Part shown: in pieces, positions 37,796 to 48,988 of the stretch
How positions within the stretch are numbered: the first letter of the stretch is position 1
How the letters are laid out: the number at the start of each line of letters is the position of its first letter
Origin: Chaetoceros tenuissimus
Lineage: Eukaryota; Bacillariophyta; Thalassiosirophyceae; Chaetocerotales; Chaetocerotaceae
Direction of reading: 5' to 3'
Length of the DNA stretch: 64,000 nt
Assembly: GCA_021927905.1 (NCBI GenBank)
Contig: BLLK01000051.1
Span: forward strand, 1,364,001 to 1,428,000
Translations under genes and position numbers: made by a program
The notes under the pieces: model-generated
Told to the model about the DNA's origin: nothing
The model's input: the letters and a program-made list of their open reading frames with translations, nothing else
Database searches by the model: none

Positions 37796-39819
37796 ATGAG
37801 CGCTATAGATGAAGCAAATCATTCTGCTCCTGCAAGAAAAAAGATAAAACTCAATGAGGAAGTAGAAAACCTTGCAACAAAGAGAACTTGTAGAATCAAA
37901 GAGTTGACGTCTCGTCTTGTTGAACTATCAAATGAATATCAAGAACTAAATGATCTAGATGAATTTCATGCGATGGTCAAGAAATTGGGGATGAAGCAGA
38001 ACCACATTGATAATGAGGAGAGCTGCCCTTTGTTGCAATTACCTCGTGAAGTTTTTAATAAATGTATTTCATATCTTGACAAAAGCTATGGATTCATAGC
38101 TCCTGTATCTAAACGTTTTCAAGAATCATATAATCAAGTCTTTCAAGGTAACAAAGAGACTGCTACGGACTTTAGAGGTGTGTCGAAAGAAGCTGGTGTA
38201 TATCTAGTTGAATCCTTTCATGAAACTTCTGTTACAATCGATGATGAGGATCTGTACGAATTTATTTTTGGAAAAGATTTTCAACGTCTACGTGAAGTGT
38301 CACTTTATCGAGAAGACTTTACATTCAAAGATTACTTGGTGCACAAAGTTGCGCGTCAAGGGAATCTTGATGTCTTTCGTTTTTTCTTTGAAAATGGTTA
38401 TGATCTATTGAATGCTCAGGATGAAGATTTCTTCTTATATGAAAAGATTGCGGAGAATGGACATTTACATATTCTACAATACCTGAAAAATGAGTATTAT
38501 TTTTTCTATGGCTTTTGCTGTAGTGCCTATGGGGCAGCCAGAGGTGGCCATATTCATATCTTGCAATGGTTGAAGGAATTGGGTTGCTTTGAAAGGGTAA
38601 ATAAGCGCGTTGTGAAGAAATGTGCCGAGATAGCTGCACAATGCAGGCAGCTAGAAGTTTTGAAGTACTTCAAACAAAATTTTGACTTTTTCGAGGACTT
38701 TTGTCTAATGGATGAAGCATTGCAGTCGAGGTCTTTGGACATTTTGAGATTTTGTCATAATCAAAGAGATGATTACTACGATGGTGTTGACGTGGACAAA
38801 ATTATCAGAACTGGAAAAGTTGAAATTGTGAAATATTTCTCGGATAATCAAGGCGAATTCTCTGAAAGAAGTACTATGGTAGCAGCGATGCATGGACATC
38901 TCGACGTTTTGAAGTATTTACTAGCAAAGGATATCGATTGGGACGTGGATGCTCATGGATACCATGGACACTATTTTCTTATTTTAAAATTTGGGTATGA
39001 AAAGTATCGACAATGGTTCAACTCGAATATAACCAAGTGTTTCTTTGAAGAGAAGAGCAATTTCAACGTTGATATGTTGAAATATCTTCGTCAAAATAAC
39101 TGCCCTTGGGGCGCCGGTGCTATCTACATTTGATACGTTCAAAACAGATTGCAATTTTGAAGTACCTCATAGGCGATCTTACTGTACCTGATAAGAACCT
39201 CATTTTCCAATACGCAGTAGAAACGAAATGGTTTGATGGTATAAGATACATTCTTGAGAATAATATTGAATGCGATCTTCCATCTCTCACTACTATTGGT
39301 TTGAGGTTTACGAACATGGAAGTTTTGAAATATTGTAAAGACAAAGGTTTAAAATGGGAAACAAGAAATACTGAAGAGCATTTCAATATTTTAAAACGTG
39401 CGGCTAGAGACAATGATCTAGATTGTTTTGAATGGATCTTTAAGGATCCAGATCTTCAGCGTGATTGGCCTGGTTATTTAGCTATAAGTGAAATTGCTCC
39501 ATATTTTGGATACAGGGAAGATTTTCTTGAATATTTGTATCGAATCGGCTTTATCCTGCAAGGAATGGATGTTTATGAAGCTGTAACAAAACCCAATTTG
39601 GAGTTGCTTCAATTTCTCTATAGCCATTATCATGACGATGAACCAGAACTATTCGGCAAGAAGTTATTTGAATCAGCATTTCTTGAAATCGGAAGTTTTT
39701 GCGAGAATGGTCGTAAAGGAACAGAAATCATTTCCTTTCTAGTGAAAAGCAAATGCACACAGTCTCACGATATTGAGTCTTATTTTAGAACCTACTCGTA
39801 CAATACTGGATGGTTTTAG
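37796..39819 (+). pseudogene. F-box-like ankyrin paralogue with one frameshift
   Basis: It opens with MSAIDEANHSAPARKKIKLN and the coiled coil RIKELTSRLVELSNEYQEL, an F-box-like CPLLQLPREVFNKCISYLDK and the same ankyrin series as the gene at 35450. The frame ends at 39133 just after NCPWGAG. The matching continuation (SKQIAILKYLIGDLTVP and on to FLVKSKCTQ) is in another frame from about 39110 to 39819, so a single-base insertion or loss near 39115-39125 splits it. It could also be a sequencing error or allelic. As read it would be a 445-residue truncated protein lacking about a third of the repeats. Confidence 0.8.
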
Positions 39820-39847
39820 CCATTCATTCCCTCGCCTTGCTTATGAA

Positions 39848-41140
39848 TCAAATAGCATTATCACAATCATTGCAGCAAGAACATTGTACAGGGCCATCAA
39901 TCATACAATCTGTTCGAAACTGTACTAGCATACTATGCTTTTTCAGCTTACAGACTTTTGAAGGTACCTCGCCTTCAATCTGATTTTTATCCAAGTAAAG
40001 ATTGCCTAGCTTCTTCAATTTACTATATCCCGATGGTACCTTTCCATTCAATTGATTATTACTCAAGTCCAAATAAGTCAAATGCTCAAGATACTTGATT
40101 TCCTTCGGAAGTCTTCCCGCAATGGAGCAATTGTCCAATTCCAAATACGACACGAACCCATCACTATTGCAATAGACTCGCTCCGTTGGAACATCTTTGG
40201 TCTCCCATTCACATTCACTCTTGTTGGCATCTACCAACATACAGACTTTATCCTCTGTAGTTACTGTACTCATTTCCTGAAGCATAATCAAGATATATCT
40301 CTGAATCAAAGTAGAACTTTTGAACTTGAGTCCAAGTTTATCCTGCTTCAAGAGAAAATGTGCTGCGTGATGCTGAGGAGATGATTCATCCTTGATGACA
40401 TCACCCGAAACACCATGTAACGTTCTCCAAATTGCAATCTGATCCTTTGTTGCATCCTGTAGTACATCAATAATATTTCCATCCGCATCCAGTTCCGATT
40501 GAAGATGATATTCTTCATACTTGACTCCCAACATAAATGGAAGAAATAAAATAAAGACTAGAAAAAGGATAACACAACAACCCTGTCGAGCGACCCATTT
40601 ACAAGATACAAATCCTTTGAATCTATAGAAACAAGTATTACAAATGGAAGGAGCTTGAAATTTCTTTTTCCTAGCTTTTGGAACGTCACTGAGACTATTC
40701 CCATTATCCGTAAGTTCAGGAGCAGGTTCTTGCATTTCGGGATAAGGAACAACTGGCTGTTCTTTTTTGGGTATGAAAGTAGGTTTGACAGCTTCAGGAT
40801 AAGGAAGTGCTGCTTCTTCATCTCCCATCATTTTACGAGATTGTAAATGACTTTTATCGGCTTCGAGAAGTAGACTGTCGATATCCGATTGAGTAATGAA
40901 GGATGAATCTGTATCCTCTTTTTTTGATTTCTTGTTTTTCGATTTTTTAGTCGACTTTTTCGATTTCTTTCTTGGTTTGGCCGATGGTGTTGTAGGTGTT
41001 GAAGCAGTTTCATCATCTTCATCATCAATGGTAAAGGAAGCGTCTGTTGCTACTGCTGCTGAAGAATCTTGTTGCTCTTCATTTCTTGTTTCCTCGACTT
41101 GATCGTCAAAAGGATTCTGACTTTTTTCTTCTGTTGTCAT
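39848..41140 (-). CDS. Membrane LRR protein with an extracellular Cys-rich end
   Basis: The product has 430 residues. Residues 1-160 are acidic and Lys/Ser/Thr-rich (KPRKKSKKSTKKSKNKKSKK), cytosolic by inference. A single membrane segment lies at 187-206 (GCCVILFLVFILFLPFMLGV). The rest faces the outside: an N-cap region with CEWE and YCNSDGFVSYLELDNC, two to three plant-like LRRs (LPKEIKYLEHLTYLDLSNNQ, then LNGKVPSGYSKLKKLGNLYL), and a terminal CSCCNDCD cluster. There is no kinase domain. Similar proteins are numerous in diatoms. The ligand is unknown. Confidence 0.78.
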   Translation of the reverse strand: MTTEEKSQNPFDDQVEETRNEEQQDSSAAVATDASFTIDDEDDETASTPTTPSAKPRKKSKKSTKKSKNKKSKKEDTDSSFITQSDIDSLLLEADKSHLQSRKMMGDEEAALPYPEAVKPTFIPKKEQPVVPYPEMQEPAPELTDNGNSLSDVPKARKKKFQAPSICNTCFYRFKGFVSCKWVARQGCCVILFLVFILFLPFMLGVKYEEYHLQSELDADGNIIDVLQDATKDQIAIWRTLHGVSGDVIKDESSPQHHAAHFLLKQDKLGLKFKSSTLIQRYILIMLQEMSTVTTEDKVCMLVDANKSECEWETKDVPTERVYCNSDGFVSYLELDNCSIAGRLPKEIKYLEHLTYLDLSNNQLNGKVPSGYSKLKKLGNLYLDKNQIEGEVPSKVCKLKKHSMLVQFRTDCMIDGPVQCSCCNDCDNAI

Positions 41141-41638
41141 TTTACTGCTTATGAGTTATGAGAGTACGCTATGTGATGGAAGGCTTATGAATATTAACTA
41201 TGATGAGGTTAGAGTTGGTATGTTGATCAATAATGAGATGCCGTAGTTTGAAAAGAGCAACATTCCACACAATACAAACAAGCGGGTCATAGCACGGTCA
41301 TAACATAAAAGTCATTGGGAAAATGGCGCGAAGAGGAAATAGGGTGTCTTCTTAGTTTATATTAGGGTGTCCTTCTTTTCAAAAGGGAACTTCAACTCTG
41401 TTTTTTTTTGTCTTTTTAACTCGACTCTAATGTTGAACGGATAATACAGCACAGATTAAAATCTATATTTGATGATCTTTTTAATCAAGGGCGACGCGGC
41501 TCCCTCGCCTGTTTACTTAACTCCTGTACGTACGCGTGTGAGTGGATCGACCGACAATAGGGTGCTTCAGAAAAGAATTAAATGCTATATTAGAGTACTT
41601 CAATCATAAATTTAAAATAACCAATCGTTAGCATTTTT
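41141..41638. other. Intergenic
   Basis: This is the upstream side of the LRR gene and the left flank of the truncated LINE copy. No gene is seen. Confidence 0.4.
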
Positions 41639-41655
41639 TTCACTGATATTGGGAA

Positions 41656-42579
41656 ATGGCAGTACACGAGAGAGCGCAGAAATATATTAATCAAATGGAA
41701 AGGAGGACTTCGAATTGGAGGACGACAGCTGCCCACTTGGTTGTGGAGATATAGATGACAAACACCATTTCCTCCATTGCACTTGCCAACCTGGATACTC
41801 TAAAACCAACACTGAACTCAGTCGGCTCGACAGATTCTTACTGAGGGACAAGACTCCACAGCCAATTTGTCATATGATTCTGCTGGGGCTTCGCTCGGTA
41901 CTCTGCCATGGTAACCCAATAGTCTTCTGCGGTGAATCTGTACAAGAAGAACTTGCATTCGAAGCATTTTGTGATCAAGAAGAGATCGGCTGGAATCACT
42001 TCTTACTGGGCAATCTGAGTAACAAATGGAAAGCAGCAATGGAATCGCACTACGCACAGCTTGCAGCAGCCTCTGATGAGAAGCTACCACAGCATCTTTC
42101 TGCTAAAGTATGGACCAAGAAATTGCTATGTCATGTTCTCCACATTAGTTTAAACCGATGGCAGATCAGAAATGAGTGCCACCATGCATTGAAAGAGGAC
42201 TCCGACTATCGTGCTGCCAGGGAAAATCTACTTGACAAACTGGAAGTAATCTTCGCAAAGCGCCATCCCTCTATCCAAGCATTCCGAACATTATTCACTC
42301 ACACATACCACTCTTTAGCGAGTCTTCCGAATTCCGGAATTCGGAACTGGCTAAAATCATATGGACTGGTTTGTAAATTTGTAGGACCATCGCTTATCAC
42401 AACACATTTCTCTCAGTAATCCGCCACCAATAACACTCTCCTTCCGGACCTTTTCCAATCATGCTGCGGAGCAGCAGATTACAAAATCCACTCCACTCTT
42501 TCGCGGGCCGGGTGGCAGTACTACCTACTGATCCTAGAACTGGTTCTATAGGTTAACTGTATAACGCTTATTTATTTAA
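41656..42579 (+). mobile_element. 5'-truncated LINE copy, 924 bp
   Basis: It is nearly identical to the 3' end of the large element (48046-48968), with roughly ten mismatches by eye. It keeps the coding end (about 41715-42419, with CPLGCGDIDDKHHFLHC), the 3' untranslated part and a short T/A tail. The flanking direct repeats are ttcactgatattgg at 41639-41652 and 42580-42593, extending with one mismatch to 18 bp. The clean start inside the element and the target duplication are typical of target-primed reverse transcription. It is not able to move on its own. Confidence 0.95.
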
Positions 42580-43288
42580 TTCACTGATATTGGTAAAATT
42601 TGGTGAATTGCGTCGAAAAATTTTTTAGGCTTGTAATTCCATCAAAACTAACCCTGGTTTTCGACAATCGAAAGATTGAAAATTGTGACGTTGTGACACC
42701 AATGACGTTGTTATACGTTAAGTATCAAATTACAATGACAATAAATAAGGCTTTGATCACAGATTAAATTATTGGTCGCTCGCCCTTGACCATTAGATAT
42801 ACCATCTACAATTATACAAGTAAAACATTTGCAATTATGAAGTTCTCATTAAAAGTATCTTCATTACTACTACTCTACAATGCTTGCACTTCCAAGACAT
42901 CTTATCATGTTGATGCACTTGGTTGTCTTAGCTCATCAATAAATCCAAACACACCAACTCTTGATGACTTGGCCAATGAGGGATGGTAACTAATTGCATG
43001 GGCACAACCCATTGGAGGAATGTTTAATGGAGATACAAATCTTCATCTAGATGCATCATATGGAACTCCACCAACCAGCAGGAACTACTGATTTGACAAA
43101 TGTGAGCGACTTTCAAATTAATTATAGGAGTCTTCTTGCTCCTTCCAACATTGGAAATGAAATCTTGTTTATAACTGGCAATCATAAAGTTAGGGGACAG
43201 ATGCATTGGGAAAGTGCATGGCCTCTTCAAGCTGTTTCTCCATTTACTACAACATCCTCTAATGTTTGCTCTAGTGGAGGCAATGCGG

Positions 43289-43308
43289 TTTGACTTGCAA
43301 ATATGATG
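43289..43308 (+). repeat. Left target duplication of the large LINE
   Basis: TTTGACTTGCAAATATGATG, identical to 48969-48988. Confidence 0.95.
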
Positions 43309-46300
43309 CATCTTTCCTCAAATCAAATCTATCTGATATCCAATCACACATTACAAAGCTCCAATCATGGCAAAAAGGAGAACTTGGTACCTTCATGGGA
43401 CTGTCAAATGATCCAAGCAAATCTGACACATTTCGAATCAGACTTCATAATAGAAACGGATTCAATACTAAGTTCCTCCTACAGGACTTTGAGTCCTTCG
43501 TTGTCTCGGAACTCGCGGCAGAATCTTCTTTCACCGGAATCACAGAGGTCAATGTCACTGCTTCCAAGTCAATTCCATTCCATGACATCTGTAAGAAGTT
43601 TGATCATAGCTCCAGACTTTACCAGTCTTTTCCATTGGGAAAACCCACCAAGAAAGACTCTGCTTATCACAAAGGTGGCCAATTGTGTTTCATTCCATCC
43701 TTCACATATGGTAGAAAGCATTCTATGGAGAGAGATAGTCATGGGAGATGGACGGTAGTACGTCTGAATGGCGCAGACAAAGTAGTTAGCATCATTACAG
43801 CATATCGAGTGTGCTCCAACTCTTTCAATCTAGCAGGAAATACAATAGTAGATAGAGAAGTTCGCTCTCTCCTCTCTGCCAAGCATCCACAATGGGATAG
43901 ACCTAGAGATGCATTCCTTACGGACCTCGGGGAGTTTGTAAAAAACGAGAGGAAGGCAAATAGAGCTGTGTTTCTTGGGGGAGATCTCAATAGTTCCATT
44001 CATGACGAGGATATTCAACAATTCATGGACAGCTGTGGCTTCTACAATCTGTTAGAAGGAGACGAGTTGGAGACAGGTACCTCGTGTACCAGGTCACAGG
44101 AGGATAGTGGACTTATAGATCTTGCAATGGGGACTATCGAACTTGCAGTGGCTCTTCTGAGTGCAGGTGCTCGAGGATTTTACAATGATAGTAATAGCGA
44201 TCACAGACTTCTGGAGCTGAGCTTCTCCAAGGAATCATTATTCAAGCATAATGCAATGGACAAAAGTCAGGAAAGACACTTCAATATCAAAAACCGAAAG
44301 CAGAGAGAATTGTATTTAAAAACTTTGGCTGATCTCCATAGAGCAAGCAATACTGCAGATGCTATCCAATCATGCAAAGATGCATTTGAGGGCAAGGGTA
44401 ACATGTCAAGGGAGGAGGCTATCAAGAAAATGAAAAATATTGAACAGCGATCGACAGAGTACATGCAACTCGCTAACAAAGCTGCCGCTCCACCTGTATC
44501 ACTCTTTCGCTATCATCACTCTGACTCTCTATCCAATGCAGGCAAAGCCCTACGTCATGCAAACCACCTTCTTCAGAACGACCCTGACAGCCTTGAGCTG
44601 AAAGAGGCAAAGGATGCGGCTGTGAAAAATCTCCTCAAAGTGAAGACTCACTCTGATAAATACCGCGAAGAAATGGCAAATGGGCGTAGCTTGGATGCAA
44701 TGGACAAGTATAAGTGTGAGGAGAAGTCTGCTATAAGACAAATTGTTAATCACGAGAAGATTTCAAAGCAACATGCATCGGTTAAGAAGTCACTTGCAAC
44801 TGAAAGACGTGGAGCACTGGATAGAATTGTTGTCCCTCAACCTACAGAGACTACCAAGAAAGATCCTGAAAAGATTACATGGTGTCCTGTCGTAGATCCA
44901 AAGGATATCGAAGATGTACTATTTCGCCAGAACCACCGCCACCTACTTCAGTCTAATATATCAGTATTTGCTCGAGGACCCATATCTGATTTACTTGGTG
45001 AGGAATGCAGTAATGCAGATGACATTCTGGATGGCAATATTGACATCGCTGAAATTGCTAAGGCATACGGTCACCTGGAAGAAGCTACGACTCTTCTTCT
45101 AAAGGAAATGCAGCGCAGAAGAGATGATGGGGGTGAAGCAGTAGTCATGGACTGGCAGTTCGGAAGAGAAGAATTTCGTGCAGCATTCAGTAGAGCAAGA
45201 AACAACACAGCACCTGGGTTCTCTGGACTCCCTATGACTTACTGGAAAGCAATCTGCGAGGACGATGCCCTTTGTGATATCTATGCAGCACTCCTCGAGA
45301 CAGCGTTCAAACAAGGCTTTACATACGATCGGTGGCTCAAGTCAATCCAGGCGATGTTACAGAAAAAGGATCTTCCGTATTACATGAAACTACGAATCAT
45401 TGAACTGTTTGAACTAGATTATAATGCAGTCCTAAAGTTCCTGTTTGGAAAAGTCTTTGCTCGCTATGAACAAGCTGCTGGGTTCCAAAACAATGAAAGC
45501 TATGGAGCAGTTCAAGGACGTTCAGCTCACCAGGCTCTTAATAGTGCTCTCATCGTCTATGAACACAGCAGGGTTACAGCTTCACCAATGGCAGCTTCTC
45601 CACAGGACGCCACTGGCTGCTTTGACCTGATCAGACCTGAACAGACTGGCATCATACAGCAAGCAAAAGGACTCAACAAGGAAGCTACAATGTGCAATAT
45701 GCAAGTCTTGCATGGAATGGAAAGACATATTCGAACTGCAGCAGGGGTGACTGAGAGGAGCCTCAAATTCGACAAGAAGAACAGGAACTATGGTGGCATA
45801 GGACAAGGCTCGGGGAATGGTCCACAGCATGGAAACGATACCAACGGATTGAATAAGGATATTCTTGCAAGGGAAACTCAGTCATATGAATTCAAACACC
45901 CGAACGGAAGTGACACAATCTCTAGAGATGGAAATGCATTCATCGACGACATCATTCATTTTGTACTACTGTCAAGTAACTGTTTTATTGCAGCGGTGCC
46001 TACTGTGACGAGGAAACTTCAACTCTGGCAGAACTTACTCAACGCATCAGGTGAAGACTTGGCTATTGACAAATGTGTTATTGTCTTCTTACTTTACAAA
46101 ACTATATTCGAAAACGGGAAAAGTAAGGTTATGCTTAAGCCGATCGAGGAAGAACCAGGTGACATCAGCTTACAACCTTCCGATCAAGAGGCAGCTAGAA
46201 TTAATATCTGTAGAATAGAGCCTTATGAAGGAGAAAGATATCTCGGTGCTAGAGCAGCAGGTAATGGGAATTGGAGAGACGAGTACAAGCATAGAGTAAA

Positions 46301-48968
46301 GCAAATGAAAAGCATGGCATCCAAGGTTCACACCTGCACGCTGGACAGGAATGATTCTCATCTACTATATTCAACGCGCTACAAGCCTACTATCAGTTAT
46401 CCATTACATCACACAACATTCACGGATAAAGAGTGTGATAAACTGCAAAGCCCATTCCTAAGAGCGATACTTCCTAAGATGGGATTCAATCGAAATTTTC
46501 CAAGAGCCGTGGTTCATGGCCCATATGCTCTCGGAGGCAATCAAATCATTGATGTGAAAGTAGAACAATTCGTTTTGCAACTAGTAGACATGATGACATC
46601 GATTCGCAAAATGGATATAATTGGTGAACAGCTCGTGCACTTAATCGCAGCACATCAGAGATTCCTCGGCACTTCAACTCGATCTTCGCACTCCCTCCAT
46701 CTGACTTTGACTACCGCATGCAGAACTCAAGAATTATGTTCCTTTGGGAGAAGGTCCATAAGTATGGCATCGAACTGCGGAGCAAACATTTTTGGGTTCC
46801 AATGTCATCGAAAGCCAATGATCAATCACTCATGGACGCATTCATTTCCCTTCGTAAGAGGAGAAGAAACACGCCTCAAAGAATCACATCAAATGAATTG
46901 CACAATGCCAACGAGGTACGACTGTTCCTTCAATGTACGTTCCTTAGTGACATTATAGATGAGGATGGAAAGATTGATAAGAGTATTTTTGATGCAGACC
47001 AGAGATGTGAGACCACGGAGTCTTATCCGATGCGAGAAAGACCAAATGAAATAGCGATTGATGCTTGGAAGAAATGCCTTCAAGGAGCATTCATCACTGG
47101 TGACAGAGAAGTTCTCCCTTCACTCAAGCCGACTGATCAACCTATTCCAGCCACAGAACCAGATGGTGTACCCTCCTCGGTTGAAGAATACTTGTCAAGA
47201 CAGCCACAGCACATCAAAGATATTCTGGGCAAAGAGATAACGGAGTGGAATGAAAGCGACATCAATAGTATTCGTGTATGTCTGGAGAACGATCAGGATA
47301 TTGAAATATTCGGCAATGGTACAGTCAAGAATGGTACAGGTGCACACTACTACGCAATCAAACCAGCAATTTGTGAGAACTCAAAGTCATTGGGGATCCA
47401 TGGCGGAGCTAAGACCAGTAGCAACAGCAGTGGCCTCGTGTCACTTAGACCTGAAAGCTTTTCGATAGTGGCAGCCTTGAATATCCTCAAAGCAGCAATA
47501 GTGGTATACAACATACAATCATCAGACTCCTGACTCATTTTCAAAAACGACAATATGGAAAGTCTTCGTCGGTTATCCCTCACCCCCTCCTTCCCAGCAT
47601 CCGCTGGTTCAGATGCTACAGACAGAGACTCCTGGGAATTAATGGCTATGGCGAGGAAGGACATTCCTTTGGAGATTGTCACAGCACATGTCAAGTCTCA
47701 TCAGGATGACAAGACTCCTTTTCATTTACTTCCATATGAGGCACAGATGAATGTACGAATGGACAAACAAGCTGATGCAGTTAGAGATGGACCAAGTGCA
47801 ATACCTCCTGTCCCTGACTTTGAAGATCAAGATTTCCAGATAAAGATAGACGGTGTGATTGCTTACTCCAACGTGGCAGCCACGCTTAGAAAATCAATTA
47901 CTGGAAAACCACTGAAGAGATATCTACTTGCTAAGTATGAATGGACGGATTATGTTTTCTCCAAAGTCGACTGGGATTCGCTGGAGGCTTATCTCAAGGG
48001 ACTCTCCCAGCAAGTACGCACAAATGTCCTCAAGCTGCGGTATGGATGGCAGTACACGAGAGAGCGCAGAAATATATTAATCAAATGGAAAGGAGGACTT
48101 CGAATTGGAGGACGACAGCTGCCCACTTGGTTGTGGAGATATAGATGACAAACACCATTTCCTCCATTGCACTTGCCAACCTGGATACTCAAAAACCAAC
48201 ACTGAACTCCGTCGGCTCAACAGATTCTTACTGAGGGACAAGACTCCACAGCCAATTTGTCATATGATTCTGCTGGGGCTTCGCTCGGTACTTTGCCATG
48301 GTAACCCAATAGTCTTCTGCAGTGAATCTGTACAAGAAGAACTTGCATTCGAAGCATTTTGTGACCAAGAAGAGATCGGCTGGAATCACTTCTTACTGGG
48401 CAATCTGAGTAACAAATGGAAAGCAGCAATGGAATCGCACTACGCACAGCTTGCAGCAGCCTCTGATGAGAAGCTACCACAGCATCTTTCTGCTAAAGTA
48501 TGGACCAAGAAATTGCTATGTCATGTTCTCCACATTAGTTTAAACCGATGGCAGATCAGAAATGAGTGCCACCATGCATTGAAAGAGGACTCCGACTATC
48601 GTGCTGCCAGGGAAAATCTACTTGACAAACTGGAAGTAATCTTTGCAAAGCGCCATCCCTCTATCCAAGCATTCCGAACATTATTCACTCACACATACCA
48701 CTCTTTAGCGAGTCTTCCGAATTCCGGAATTCGGAACTGGCTAAAATCATATGGACTGGTTTGTAAATTTGTAGGACCATCGCTTATCACAACACATTTC
48801 TCTCAGTAATCCGCCACCAATAACACTCTCCTTCCGGACCTTTTCCAATCATGCTGCGGAGCAGCAAATTACAAAATCCACTCCACTCTTTCGCGGGCCG
48901 GGTGGCAGTACTACCTACTGATCCTAGAACCGGTTCTATAGGTTAACTGTATAACGCTTATTTTTTTA
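43309..48968 (+). mobile_element. LINE (endonuclease-RT-RNase H), 5.66 kb
   Basis: The body lies between the 20-bp duplications. Reading from the left: an APE-type endonuclease (HNRNGF, FTGITEVNV, GGDLNSSIHDE, then NSDHRLLEL), a coiled-coil-rich linker, a reverse transcriptase (ATGCFD near 45610, IGQGSGNGPQHGND, and FIDDII at about 45940), an RNase H-like domain with FGNGTVKNGTG and a late HVKSHQDD, and a zinc-knuckle-like CPLGCGDIDDKHHFLHC. The D of the first RNase H motif looks replaced by N. Frame changes occur near 46675 and near 48090, with an in-frame stop at 47531-47533. The large ORF begins in the flank, so the 5' end may be truncated. The short A/T tail has no long poly-A. It is probably from a diatom EN-RT-RNase H group; the exact clade is not decided. 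Confidence 0.93.
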
Positions 48969-48988
48969 TTTGACTTGCAAATATGATG
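48969..48988 (+). repeat. Right target duplication of the large LINE
   Basis: TTTGACTTGCAAATATGATG, identical to 43289-43308; it sits at the end of the element tail. Confidence 0.95.

Noticed and set aside
44267-44479. Minus-strand frames within the LINE
   Set aside because: They overlap the endonuclease-RT reading frame and have no motif support.
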